A stretch of 64,000 nucleotides of DNA from Cryptomeria japonica (taxonomy: Eukaryota > Streptophyta > Pinopsida > Cupressales > Cupressaceae): positions 124,001 to 188,000 of the forward strand of contig NW_026728917.1 in assembly GCF_030272615.1 (NCBI RefSeq), written 5' to 3'. The notes beneath the pieces are model-generated. The model was not told where the DNA came from, ran no database searches, and saw nothing but the letters and a program-made list of their open reading frames with translations. The translations under genes and the position numbers were made by a program. This document shows, piece by piece, positions 19,401 through 30,478 of the stretch (positions are counted from its first letter, which is position 1; every line of letters begins with the position of its first letter).

Positions 19401-21266
19401 TTTAAAGATCCATTCCCAAAACATGACAAGGAAAAAGCTAAAGCCATAGATGAGCAAACCAACTATACCAAAGAATCCTATAACTATGATTCAATTGTTG
19501 ATCACATTTCAATGGACAATTATGTCTCTACCATTATCATCAAGGACAAAACGCATGAGAATTCTACCCAAAGACCCAAGGTTGTCCTGAAAGGAATTAG
19601 ATCTTCTTCCGAACCTACCTCTTAGTGTAATGTTACAACTCATCGAGGAAAATTCACTTTACAAGGTGCTCCAGCTAAAAAGACTACTTCCTTATCAACC
19701 AAACTTGAGTATGACCTTGTAGAACAGTTAGGGAAGAAACCCACACCTATCTCCATCCTTGAACTTTTACGCATATCCCCTGCACATAAGGCCATTCTTG
19801 ACAAAACCTTGAGAGACACTTCCATCCCTATTGATCTAAACATGGACCAGTTTCAATCCTTGGTGGGATACCTTTCTGTTCCACACTCCCTTACATTCAC
19901 AGAAGCTGATGACGCCTCTGTGAGCCAACCACATAATGCACCTTTACACATTGAAACCTTCCTACATAAACATTGAATAAAGCGAGTCTTGATAGATGGA
20001 GGAGCAGGTCTAAACATTTGTACATTGAGCACTATCAAACAATTGGGATATTCTGATAAAGCTGTGAATTCTACAAACAAAATTACCATCAAAGCATATG
20101 ATGATGAAGAGCATTCATCCAAAGGCATAGTCACTTTACCTCTTAGAGTTGGGCCAATTACAAAAGATGAGGTTTGTCAAGTCCTTGACCTCGATCTCAC
20201 ATACAACATATTGCTAGGACGTCCATGGATTCATGAGATGAGCGCATTACCATCTACATACCATCGATGTATCAAGTTTTCACACAATGGAGTTGAAGTT
20301 ATCATCAAAGCTGATCCTAACCCATTCATATATTGCAACAATCTATGACCTAGATCAGAAATAACAATCCCAATCAATTTAGAGGCTATTCCTTCATCAA
20401 CTTATGTGGATCCAGAATCATTAAAGGCTTCTACATCCAAACAAATAGAGCTAAAAGAAAAATTCAAGATTAAAGACATGAGATGTGGTGAGTATATCTG
20501 TCATGCTGATCAACTCCCACTATCTCCTAAGACATTCAGTCGACAGGAACAACCTACAAAAAATTTGCAATGCCAAGGAATTGGGTGTGAACCACCTAGT
20601 GTTGTGGCTACTATGTCTGAATGCAAATCACCTCTAGTGCTGCAAGCAGCTCTTGATATCAATAGTCCTAAGAGTGGTTCCAACAAAGAATCTATTGAGC
20701 ATATCACCAACCCTCTTGATAACTCACATAGCTTTACCATATCATCCACTTATTCCATTTCCAGTCCTCTCCCAGACTTGGATCAACAAGAATTACAAAA
20801 GCCCTTACTAATTGGGGATGAAAAATTAAGCCTTGAAAAGAAAAAACTAAAAGTGAAAACTAAAGAAAAGTCTTTTAGTTCAAATCAAAATCAAAAGCTA
20901 TTGGACTCTGAAAAAATCAAGGTCAAGGATAAAAATCCTATGAAAGAAAAAGAACAAGAGTTGATCTCCCCTAATATCAAAATAACTGGGGGCAAAAGTT
21001 CTACAATTTTAAGTCAAAAAGCATACTTGTTGATCTGAAGTCTCTATCATGTCATGATACTTTCACTTCTTTTCACAAGCATAAGCCTTCATCACTCATC
21101 CACTTGTTCCACACATTCTTTCCCTTCTAGCAATACATCATGGACCTTTAAGGGAGCTTCCTTGAGGGACTTTGTTATCAGGGATGCTGAAACTTCTTTA
21201 GGTGATTGTGGTATTGTTGCCTTTAAAAAAGAATCTTGTTATTACAATATTCAACATAATTATTAA
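19401..21266 (+). pseudogene. Ty3/Gypsy-like gag-protease region with long linker (broken, no RT)
   Basis: One frame holds from about 19401 to 21266, broken only by stops near 19623, 19974, 20346 and 21036. The first part ends in YDLVEQLGKKPTPISILELL and SPAHKAILDKTL, phrases typical of the gag-pro junction in plant Gypsy polyproteins. Next is a retropepsin-like domain: KRVLIDGGAGLNICTLSTI, with Asp-Gly-Gly where D-S/T-G is usual, then YNILLGRPWIHEM, the conserved second half. A long Ser/Lys-rich linker (20406-21038) follows. Reverse transcriptase, RNase H and integrase are absent; similarity ends about 20 bp before the stop codon of the opposing Cys-rich gene, suggesting truncation there. 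Confidence 0.82.
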
Positions 21267-21285
21267 ATTGATACAAGAAGGATTT

Positions 21286-22311
21286 CTAAATTGTCACCTC
21301 TTGGAGAGGCTTTTTTATGATGAAACCTTGTTCAAGTATGGTGGAGGACTGAAATGAGCTGCTGCACCCATTTATCGTGCATTTGGTTGGACAATATTTC
21401 TCATTGCACTGATGTGCTTTATGGTTCGATTCAATCGCCACAACACAGGGATTAATGCAGCTTGGAAGAGAGCATTTTCTGTTGCACATATGTTGAGGGG
21501 AATCGCACTTGTGCTGGCCAGGCTGCCCTGGCCACAGAGAACATTTCTCATTACAATTTGAAGATGTCTCATATAAGTAACAGCTCTGGCCACATGTATG
21601 ATTTTTCCTTTTGCAATTGTGATTTCCTTCATGCCCTGCTAAATCCCCGCATAAGCTTAAGCTGTCTCCTTCTCGAGTACAATAACTGCAGTTTTCTGTA
21701 CACAAATGACTCCCCATGCAAGAATGACGGTCACCATGCCCTTTCTCCATCACACATCTCCAGAAGCAAACAGAACATTTGCATCCACAAACTGATAGTC
21801 CTTGCTTTACTTTGCCAAGAGCTACATTAGCCTCTAGCTGCAACCTTTGCTCCTCGTCATCATCACAGAAATCTGTGGTGTTTGAACTTATAGAAGACTC
21901 CCCGACAGCAACAGGAAAATCAGGAACTCCTTCCTGTGTGTTGAAATTATCCAAAACCCTTAATTCTTCATTTGTATCTGTCACAGAAAGGCATCCCATG
22001 TGGACCGCAGACGTAAGATTTCTCCTCAGGATATCAACTGTCATAGCCACTCGCTTGCTGTCAATATCAGTCCAGTCCTTGGCTGCAATCTGAGCTATAA
22101 TAAGCTTCAGATCCCTCATGAAGGTGAATCCACTGTAATAGCAAGAATCGATTCTTTATGTCACCGCTTCTGCTAGCTCACTCAGGCTCTCTCTATAATA
22201 CTCAGATCTATTATAAGGAGCCATAGCAGCAATCTCGACCTTTCCGTCGTACATTTTAAAAATGAAATTGTTCATTTGTGCTTTCCTACACAATGATCCT
22301 GATAGTTGCAT
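21286..22311 (-). pseudogene. Cys/His-rich zinc-finger-like protein, C-terminal fragment with one stop
   Basis: From an ATG at 22311 one frame runs to a TAG at 21286-21288 (341 codons) with a single TAA at 22158-22156 (codon 52). Before it, KMYDGKVEIAAMAPYN and SEYYRESLSELAEAV read like genuine protein. After it, MRDLKLIIAQIAAKDW (22119) starts a 277-codon open stretch. Residues 111-242 of that stretch hold about 27 cysteines in repeated modules resembling C-x3-C ... GH-x4-H-x-C ... H-x-C-x3-C, recalling NFX1-type zinc fingers. No RING, helicase or membrane segment is present. I do not recognise the parent gene; it looks like the 3' end of a larger protein. Unit B differs at residue 67 of the 277 (Asp here, Asn there). 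It could be a short gene started at 22119, but the conserved-looking codons upstream of the stop favour a broken fragment. Confidence 0.6.
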
Positions 22312-22496
22312 TTATAATTATCTGAAATTTAACTTTCATTAAATCAAAATAAAGAACTATTAGATCTTCATACAACTTCGCTTCCACCGACTTTCTCAAC
22401 AACAACTCAAACCAATCACACCTCCTTCCTACCACTCCCGACAGGAACTTCGCTGCTTGCAGCTCTCGCTAAAAAAGGGTTTGGGTGGTACATCAT

Positions 22497-22626
22497 GGCG
22501 CTTGCTATGAGGCCCTTTAAACAGCACCCCATAGCTCCCTACTTCATAGGTTGCACGATGCTGCAGGAGGAGGCTAGGAAGTAGGGGGCCATGGGGTGCT
22601 GTTTAAAGGACCCCATAGCCAGCGCC
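22497..22626. repeat. Imperfect inverted repeat, 49-bp arms, 32-bp loop
   Basis: Left arm 22497-22545 and right arm 22578-22626 are reverse complements at 44 of 49 positions, around the shared CCTTTAAACAGCACCCCAT. In a minus-strand transcript three of the five mismatches become G-U pairs, leaving only two true mismatches. It resembles a small-RNA precursor or a foldback element. It lies about 190 bp upstream of the Cys-rich fragment, on its 5' side. Confidence 0.85.
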
Positions 22627-23560
22627 TAAAAACAGATGAGACGATATGTACGTACGGCTCATTAGGCACATTACCAAGTAAACACTATCATTAAAGTCTA
22701 GTTAAACTCCGTCAGTAGTTCGATCGTGCACACAGATCAACTTGATTGTTTTCCTGTGCATTAATGACCTTATTTCAGAGTTCACATGCCAAGCGATGCA
22801 ACTAGCAACTGATGAAAATGATCCTGAGATCAACTTAGAGGTGTACTGTAAAAACACAGTTGTAAAGCATCTGCATTTTGCAGGGATTTCTCACATGCGC
22901 AAAGTTGATAATTATAGCGCTTTCATCATTAAAGAGCCAAGTTCCACTAATTGACAAAATTGTCATGTGAGCTCTGAAACGAAGCCAAGTCCTGTAGAGA
23001 AAAACTGGTGAGTTGATATGTACGTACCGCTCAAATATGGAGTTTTGTTAGCGTGGCAAGGACATTTGGTTGCAGCAGAGCAATAGCACAAATGTTGTTC
23101 AGTTCAGTGTTTAAATGGTGATTTGCATTTTAGATAGTTCATTTATTATGCGGATGATAATGTTGAAGTAGTTATATTAAAGAATTGATCAGTATTTGTA
23201 TAAAAGATTAATAATAGTTGTATGATAGACCTAAAACGGAAAAGTAATGAGCAATGTATTTGTGCATAGATGATCATCTATTAGTTCTTCCGCACAATTT
23301 CAATAATATTTGAAGGTCTCTTAAACATTAGGTTATATATTTTATTGGAAATGTTTATTAAAATATTAATATTTCATATTTTAATAAATTTGGTTCACAT
23401 TTTATTATCAAATAATTGTAGAATTAAATAATATGGAGCCCTTTAACTTGCACATTCTAATCTTAAACCTAATAATCACCATTAAAGATTCCTACCTCAT
23501 TCTTATACTCTTGCCTCTTGTCACTAATTACAAATCTCAATCTTCTAGCTACATTTACAA
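22627..23560. other. Spacer with a direct repeat pair and an unassigned short frame
   Basis: GATATGTACGTACGGCTCA (22643) and GATATGTACGTACCGCTCA (23015) are direct repeats in similar surroundings about 370 bp apart. Between them a plus-strand open stretch (about 22777-22954) follows a TTATTTCAG acceptor-like site. It reads FTCQAMQLATDENDPEINLE and ends IIKEPSSTN-stop; I do not recognise it, and it could be an orphan last exon or chance. The rest is AT-rich with no gene seen. Confidence 0.4.
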
Positions 23561-23829
23561 TGACTAGGCTTAACTATATTAATTTGCAAGCGAGGATACA
23601 AACATACATCTTTGTCCATCTAGAATAAGTTGAAGAGTTATTGGAAGAGGAGACCATGATATAAGCATGATCACTCTAGGCTATGGAAGTGGGAATGACT
23701 AGGCTTAACTATATTAATTTGCAGCGAGGATACAAACATACATCTTTGTCCATCTAGAATAAGTTGAAGAGTTATTGGAAGAGGAGACCATGATATAAGC
23801 ATGATCACTCTAGGCTATGGAAGTGGGAA
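23561..23829. repeat. 135-bp tandem duplication
   Basis: Units 23561-23695 (135 bp) and 23696-23829 (134 bp) both begin TGACTAGGCTTAACTATATT. The only difference seen is one A lost in GCAAGCG. No coding content. Confidence 0.95.
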
Positions 23830-24570
23830 ATTTCAACCACACCAGCTACTTGAGCGATTCATAAATTATGATTATGTGTGCCTATAGCCACTCCCAACCT
23901 CACTTCTTTCCTTGATTTGATCCTACCAAAACCAACATCCTACTATTTCTCATTCAATTCCACAATGAAATATCAATTGTAAATACTACAATCATTATGT
24001 ATAAATGATGTCATGTATCCATTTTCTAGTAAATTGTTTATAAATTGTGTTTTATTTACATACATGAATTTAATGCTCCCTTACCTTCTATAGATCCTTT
24101 TGATATTGCAATTGAACTTAACCTAAATGTTTTATCATATCAATTGAGCACACATTTACATGATTGGTTTTATGTGGTAGTATTTTAAGTCATTTAATTG
24201 CATTCATTTTACATCTCTAATCCCTCAAACAATATTTCTTATTTAAGAATGTTAAAGGAGGATCAACATAAAAAAATTGGATTTTGTGCACAAAAAACGA
24301 AAGATGAAATCATATTTGAGGGTCCTTGCTTACTATATTTGATCCTTGTATGGTTTTGAGAGGTTGAACTAGAAAAACTTATCTCCTTGTGACATAATGA
24401 GAACTCTTCAAAAAAAAAAAAATGGCTAGTCTGTAGATATTCAAAGTAGTGAAAGCCAAGTTCCACATGGAAACAAGAAACAAAGTAGAACAAGTTACTA
24501 CATATTGTTAAATATGTATTTATATGATGAGTTTATGGTCTTAGATCTAAGTTGGAGGTCTACACTTAGT
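23830..24570. other. AT-rich spacer, no gene seen
   Basis: No convincing coding frame, RNA gene or repeat family recognised on either strand. Confidence 0.55.
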
Positions 24571-24575
24571 AGGAG

Positions 24576-24632
<57 letters not shown>
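24571..24632. repeat. (GGA)3(GA)26 microsatellite
   Basis: AGGAGGAGGA followed by 26 GA dinucleotides. Unit B has one GGA fewer but the same 26 GA. This 3-bp step accounts for the whole length difference between units A and B. Confidence 0.97.
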
Positions 24633-24635
<3 letters not shown>

Positions 24636-24889
24636 TTTAATTAAAAGGTAGTTTCTTTTATCCTATAAATTTCAATTTAGATTTTGTAGTTTGAAATTTA
24701 ATTTATTATATAAATAAAATTCAAAATACAATTATTAGTATTTTAATTATTATTTGTCTTAGACATTTTTAATTACATGTCTTAGATAGGTTGTTACATG
24801 CACGAAACCAGATCAAAGCCTTAGACGAGATGCTTAAGTCTTGAAGCCAAACAATATATATAAATAGATGTCGACTCATCCTATTTTTC

Positions 24890-25240
24890 AACTTCTTTAA
24901 GGTGGGTTGAATAGAATGATAAAACTTTCTAGACCTTTCAACCTTCCTTTTGATGCATTTTTTGATGAGTGGAACTAACATAATAGAACTTTCTAGACTA
25001 TTCTGACTCTTCCTTCCTACATGGATCACACAACATAATACAACTTATTGTCCTATGAGAATTCATTTTTCTGTGGATCGCCTAGCATGATATAGCTTGC
25101 TAGCTCGTAGAATCCATGTTACCTTGTTTCTCTCTCTCATAGATCACCCAACATAACACAACTTGCTAGTCTATGGCATCCACGTTTTCTCATTTCTTCT
25201 CCCCATGAACTCATAGCTTTGCTAGTTGTTGGATCACAAG
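24890..25240. repeat. Degenerate ~60-bp repeat cluster
   Basis: Variants of GATCACCCAACATAACACAACTTGCTAG with a following ATGNGAATCCATGTT recur at about 25023, 25076 and 25140. More worn versions with AACTTTCTAGAC occur at 24920 and 24985. No coding role evident. Confidence 0.6.
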
Positions 25241-25497
25241 TTCATTATTTGATGCATGCTCTTTCTCTTTCTAGGTGACTACTTGTGTTCTTGTAATAAC
25301 ATTCCGAGAATCAAATTAGTGGCTAAGACATTTTTATTTTTATTATTGAGGTCTCTTCAACTGGTTGACTTAGAGATTTTTGTTTTAGTACTAATCCCTT
25401 TGTTTTGTGTCTTTTGTCTTTGATTTCCTTTTTTTGACTTTTTTTATTTTGTCTTGTTTTGTGTTCCCTTGCATGTGTTTGGATGAGTAAAGATCTT

Positions 25498-27000
25498 AAG
25501 ATTGGGGGCTTGGTTCCTCAAAATTAGTGATGGCTTATCTCTTTGTGATCTTGCTCCTATTTTCTCCTCTCTTTTTTCCTCATCTTTCTACTTTATCGTG
25601 AGTATTTGCATAAAATCGTACTCTTGTTAAAGTGGGGGATAAACATAACATCGTAAATTGTAATCGATATAATTCACACCTCCTTCTTGTGGCCCTACTT
25701 TAGTTCATCCAATCCTAGTTCTTCCCTACACCTATTTTGGCTCATTTTACTTGAAATTTTATGTCACCTAATTGCATGACCTAGTGGACCCCATCCTAGA
25801 ATGTTGCTCTCCAAGATACAACCTTGTTTTTCCTATTTTGGGAGGAGAAGGGCGCTTGGGGGACCCCTATCTAGACCAGGATGTCTTGGGTGCCATGGTC
25901 CCCCTTAAACAAGTCCTAAATTAAATAGGACTGGGCACTATGCCTCCTCAATTTATTTTTCTCCACATACCTCAATGTAACCATTGGAGGTAAGCCTTAC
26001 TGGTAATTTACCAATGAAACTATATATAAAGGCATCCTATCAATTAAATTTGATTATCATTTTCATACCCCATCATTTGTGCATACACCAATCATTTGTT
26101 ATCAAGCATTCTTAAGCACTCAAGGTAGGATTTCATCCCACCATATTCTTAAAACATCATGGAGAAAATTGTATCATTCCTCATGCAAGCATGTATGTTC
26201 TATTAGGTCATGTTCATGTTATGTCAAGTCATGTTATTGCATTGACATATGTGATCACATTCAAAGAGGATTGCACAATCAACTTCAATAAGTCATTACT
26301 GATTTGAGGTATTATGATATAGAATTTACTTTAGTATTTCAGTTACAAGTTGAATTTAATTCAAGGCTTTATCTCTTGAACTGGGGTTTAACCTTTAAGG
26401 CAAATCCCCATCAACAACCCTATTTCTTTCTTTTTGTGTGAAGGGAATTATCTCAAGAGTTGTGATTGGGAAATCTGGTACTAGTGTCAATGACAACGAT
26501 CAGACTCAACTTTTGAAGGTGCAAAAAGTAGAGGACTAGGGTGATCAAATCCCCTCGATCTCATGAATTTTTGACAACCTTTCAATGATGGATTATGTAT
26601 GTCATCCTAATTTGGAAAACATCCAGTCTATTTGCCCCTGATACTTGGAGGACTAGGGCAATCTGCTCCCTTAGTCTTGACAATTATGCCTAAATATTTC
26701 TTTGTAGGTTCTGATCCATTTTCCCACCTCAGATCTAAGTTTACATCTCTGCATGATATCTAGAACATTATGTTACTATTATTCAATATCCATTTCTCAT
26801 TATTTTTCCTAGATCTAGCATTACAACTTAACCCTAATTGCTATTCAAATTTAACTCTAACAAGGTAAGGATTAACTTGATCCGAGTTTAGTTATTTCAG
26901 GATTGAATAAATTAAATTCCTTCCCTTGATGTGAGGTTGGTCCCAAGTGAAATTAGTGGCTTTATTATCAATCCAGGTGGTGAAACCCTAATTTATCAAT
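25498..27000 (+). repeat. Possible second LTR/promoter block, plus strand
   Basis: AAGATTGGGGGC (about 25498-25509) looks like a Gypsy polypurine tract. It is followed by LTR-like sequence (TGTTAAAGTGGGGGAT at 25626), then ACTATATATAAAGGC (26019-26033), a strong TATA box, and leader-like DNA. No bounded LTR pair, target duplication or coding domain was found, so this is only a resemblance. Confidence 0.35.
26021..26030 (+). promoter_or_regulatory. TATA box in the second LTR-like block
   Basis: TATATATAAAGG with a leader-like region downstream; no coding sequence follows within 1.5 kb. Confidence 0.45.
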
Positions 27001-27339
27001 ACCTTACAATTTGTATAATTTAATTATATAGTTTTGAAGTAAGATTTTTTTCAATGGTGACTTGCAATGGAAAAGATTATTTCTAAACCCAAAATGTGTT
27101 CCTAATTATATCAATAAAAATAGAACATTTTTCTAGTTGGGTATTCCCCCCAAAAAAATTCAGAAGGCTTCATTTCATTCTTTTTAGCATCCATTCTATT
27201 CTCTAAGAAACATTAACAACAAATTGCCAAAATGGTATCAAATTTATTTTGTATCAAATAATTTTTGTTGTTGTTGTTGTTTAAAAACTTATGTGAGGGT
27301 TTCGGATTTGTACTATTTAATGACCTATTTTTTGTTGTT

Positions 27340-27830
27340 GAAATGGAAGTATGACAAATCTCCCAATATATGTCAGGAGAAGGGAGTAGTCTTGGATGGT
27401 TTGAAGTCATCAACCCAAGTACAAGATTACTTCATTATAGTATACAAGTGCTGAAATATTTTCCCTTTAAAATTACGCTAGATGTAGGTAAATTTGAAAG
27501 GGAAGTAGGACAAATCTCTCGGAAAAATCACATGACATAAGAAGGGAGTAGGCTTGGATGGTTTGAAGTCATCAAACTAAGCACAAAATTTCTTCGCTAT
27601 AGTATACGACAAAAAAAAGTTCTTGAGAGTTTCAAGTTCTCCACAAAAATGGACCCTAGGGGTTAATAATTCATAGATGAAAGATGTGAGAGATAAATGG
27701 AAGACCTTGATAAATAAATTACTAAGCAAAAATATCAATCTTGGACTCAAGAATAGTTGATCAAACAACCTCAAATAATGTACTAGGAAACATAATCAAT
27801 CTTGAACTCAAGAATAGCTAAAGAAATCTA
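27340..27830. repeat. Two local diverged direct repeats
   Basis: GAAGGGAGTAGTCTTGGATG (27379) recurs as GAAGGGAGTAGGCTTGGATG (27541) with about 75 bp of similar sequence around it (period about 160). Then ATCAATCTTGGACTCAAGAAT (27734) recurs as ATCAATCTTGAACTCAAGAAT (27797, period about 62). G27608, one of the A/B differences, lies in the second copy of the first repeat. A (GTT)5 run at 27268-27282 lies just outside. Confidence 0.7.
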
Positions 27831-28909
27831 CTTTAAAATCCACACTGCAAGTGTACATAGAGAATTAGAGGCACCAATAAAAATTTAATTAGGCTACCAT
27901 GAGAAGATGGGCCATAAGAAAAAAAGAAAAAATTTTAGGGCAGGGAATTATAAAATTTTGGTGTTGGAAATGGTATACTATTGAAATATTAGAAGTTTTG
28001 TTTGGTTATAATTACTCCTATAAAAATAGATTTAGATGTGCTATTGGGAGCATATAATGGCTCGAATTAAAAAAAATTAAATTTATCAGATCTTAAAATC
28101 TAATTTTTAATATTTTTATATACATGTATATGTACAAAAGGAAAATAAACCTTTTCAAATTTTGATCTAGGCTATTCAAATCTAATGGTACAAATTAATC
28201 TAGATTAGTAAACAATAGTTGTGTTCTAGTGTCAATTTAGAATAGAAAAATAAGCATCAAAAGAAACATGATGGATAATGATACTTAGTTTTATAATTAA
28301 TGTGATGGAATAAATTTAATTTAAAACTAGCTTTGATGATTTTATATAAAAAATTAAATACTTTCTTTGTGTCTTGTATCTATTATTGTGGGTTTAGACA
28401 CAAATTTTCTTAGTAAAATTTATTACCCAATGCTATTACAATGAACCTCTTAAAATATATTAGCAAATCACAAAGTACAGAAATAATTGCACAAAATTGA
28501 GACAAAACATATATTAATATATTGAATTAAGAAAATTTTCAATGTAGAACATCATTGGTCTCTTTGAGGGGGCAATATCATGAGTTCATGCTTGCAACAA
28601 TAAAATTCATAAATGACTATAGTAGTATACATACGCTCTACATGTACTAATTTTACCTAATACGTGGTTATTATTTTCAAACATGTGAGATTAACTAACA
28701 TAGGAAAAGAGATGATTTACAAAGCGTATATATCCAATTCTTTCCTTATGTATACCTCAATGCAAAAGTAATTATTTAATAAAATAGTTAGGACTATGGT
28801 TCCTTATATGCCCTCACTCTTAAACGAGGATTTATTATCAAATCTTGAGATGAGAATTTTTTTGTTGCCTTTCGAAGAGTGATTAGACCACATTACATAT
28901 TTGTGTTGC
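27831..28909. other. AT-rich spacer, no gene seen
   Basis: No reading frame, RNA gene or repeat family recognised. The unit A/unit B boundary used here (28909/28910) lies in unremarkable sequence; no seam or microhomology can be scored because both sides are array DNA. Confidence 0.55.
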
Positions 28910-29005
28910 ATAGCATGCTACTAGAAGAGAACTTAAATTATAATGTAGATTTGTATTTGGTATGAATGACAATCAAGTATACATTCTGGTGCCAAGAGCA
29001 TAAAT

Positions 29006-29173
29006 CCCTTCATATCAAACATAGGTAATGTACCAACTAAGCGTGAATACACTAGAAAATATTCATCTTAAAAACAAAAATGGATTACTCCCTTCATATC
29101 AAACATAGGTAATGTACCAACTAAGCGTGAATACACTAGAAAATATTCATCTTAAAAAAAAAAATGGATTACT
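29006..29173. repeat. 84-bp tandem duplication, unit B
   Basis: Same as 97-264, including the C/A difference between halves. Confidence 0.95.
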
Positions 29174-29813
29174 AGGTGGAACTTGGAGGAAAGAGAAAGC
29201 TCCAATTTGTATGCCATAGATTTAATATTTTTGTAAAAAAATGTAGGTCCCATGAATCATTTGTGCTCGTTTTTATTTAATCTTCAACTTTAGGGAAGAT
29301 TATTTATATACAGTTAGATGCAAAAAGGACCATTTCATCAATGTCAAAATTTTATTTGGAGTAATCTTGATTGTTTTTTACTTCATATGTAAATATATGT
29401 GATCTAAAAATAATCCTTAAGGGTTTATATAATTGTGTCATGTGTGTGAAGGGTGGAATCCATGACTTGTACTTCGGAACTACTTGGTATATATATTTGG
29501 ATAGATAGGGGATATTGTCCATTCATAGCTTGGTTATGGTGTTGAAAATTATATTATAAAACCATTCTACACGTGGTAACTGTTTTGTCTAACATTGTTT
29601 ATTATACACAAAGAAATCAAAATGGGTCTTCAAGAACTTATCAATAAATTTTGATTGGTCATCTAATTATGAATGATGTGCACACCACATCTTGAGATAT
29701 GTACTATTGTTATAGATGTGTTGGACACATTGACTAATGAGAGTTTAATAATATAAAATATAAAATTAATAATTAATTGTGGTGCATCTTGGAATATTCG
29801 ACATCATAATGGG

Positions 29814-30478
29814 TTAAATATTAATTCTAGCAAGACCCATCAATGCAGTGGCATCCACAAATTGGAGATAAGCATATGGATGAAGGCGATCACCCCAATT
29901 CCAACCCTAAATTAAACCTTGCCGAACACAAGACTTGATAAATTTACCGAGACCCTCTACCATGAGAGTGAATAAGAATTGGGAAAGAGGTTCCCCTTGT
30001 CGAAGACCTCTGCATGCACCAAATAAATCCATGGGCTCACTGTTAATAAGGGCTGCAAATGAAGCCATTCAATTTTGAAGCCAAAGGCAATAAGCACTTT
30101 ATAAAGGAATTTTCATTTGACTCTAACATAAGCTTTGGCTATATCCAATTTAATAAACATAGCCTTCTCCTTAGATATCTCCATAGAATGAATGGCTTCT
30201 GATGCTATAAAAATCTCATCCAAAATTTGCCTTCCAACCCCAAAACCATGTTGCTCTTCTGAAATAAGTTTATTGAGCCATGACTTGAGCCTTTCAACAA
30301 TCAGTTTAGTGATTGTTTTATGAACCACGTTACAAAAGGCTATAGGATCGAAAGAACTCAGAGAATTTTCTCCCTCCTTCTAAGGTATGAGAGCAAGGAA
30401 AGTAGCGTTCATATCCCTGAGCTTCTGTTTATTTATATAAGACTCCCACACCACCTTCAAAATATCCAACTTAATTAT
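29814..30478 (-). pseudogene. L1 LINE reverse transcriptase, distal part, unit B
   Basis: Counterpart of 905-1569 with the same stops and the same FVDAT lesion. Target duplication ATTAT is at 30474-30478. Confidence 0.88.

Larger units (their letters stand above)
1..28909. repeat. Tandem unit A of a 28.9 kb segmental repeat
   Basis: The sequence at position 1 (ATAGCATGCTACTAG) recurs in the same orientation at 28910 and 57816, and all landmarks recur at constant spacing, so this is one full period of a head-to-tail array. Unit A differs from unit B at the five places I noticed: G13202, C13660, C21921, G27608, and one extra GGA at the start of the GA microsatellite near 24571. Unit ends are set by the window edge, so the real recombination junction may lie anywhere in the period. 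Confidence 0.97.

Noticed and set aside
22126-22157. Tiny GT...AG interval (32 nt) that would remove the stop in the Cys-rich frame
   Set aside because: Far below known plant intron sizes and its removal shifts the frame, so the stop is treated as real.
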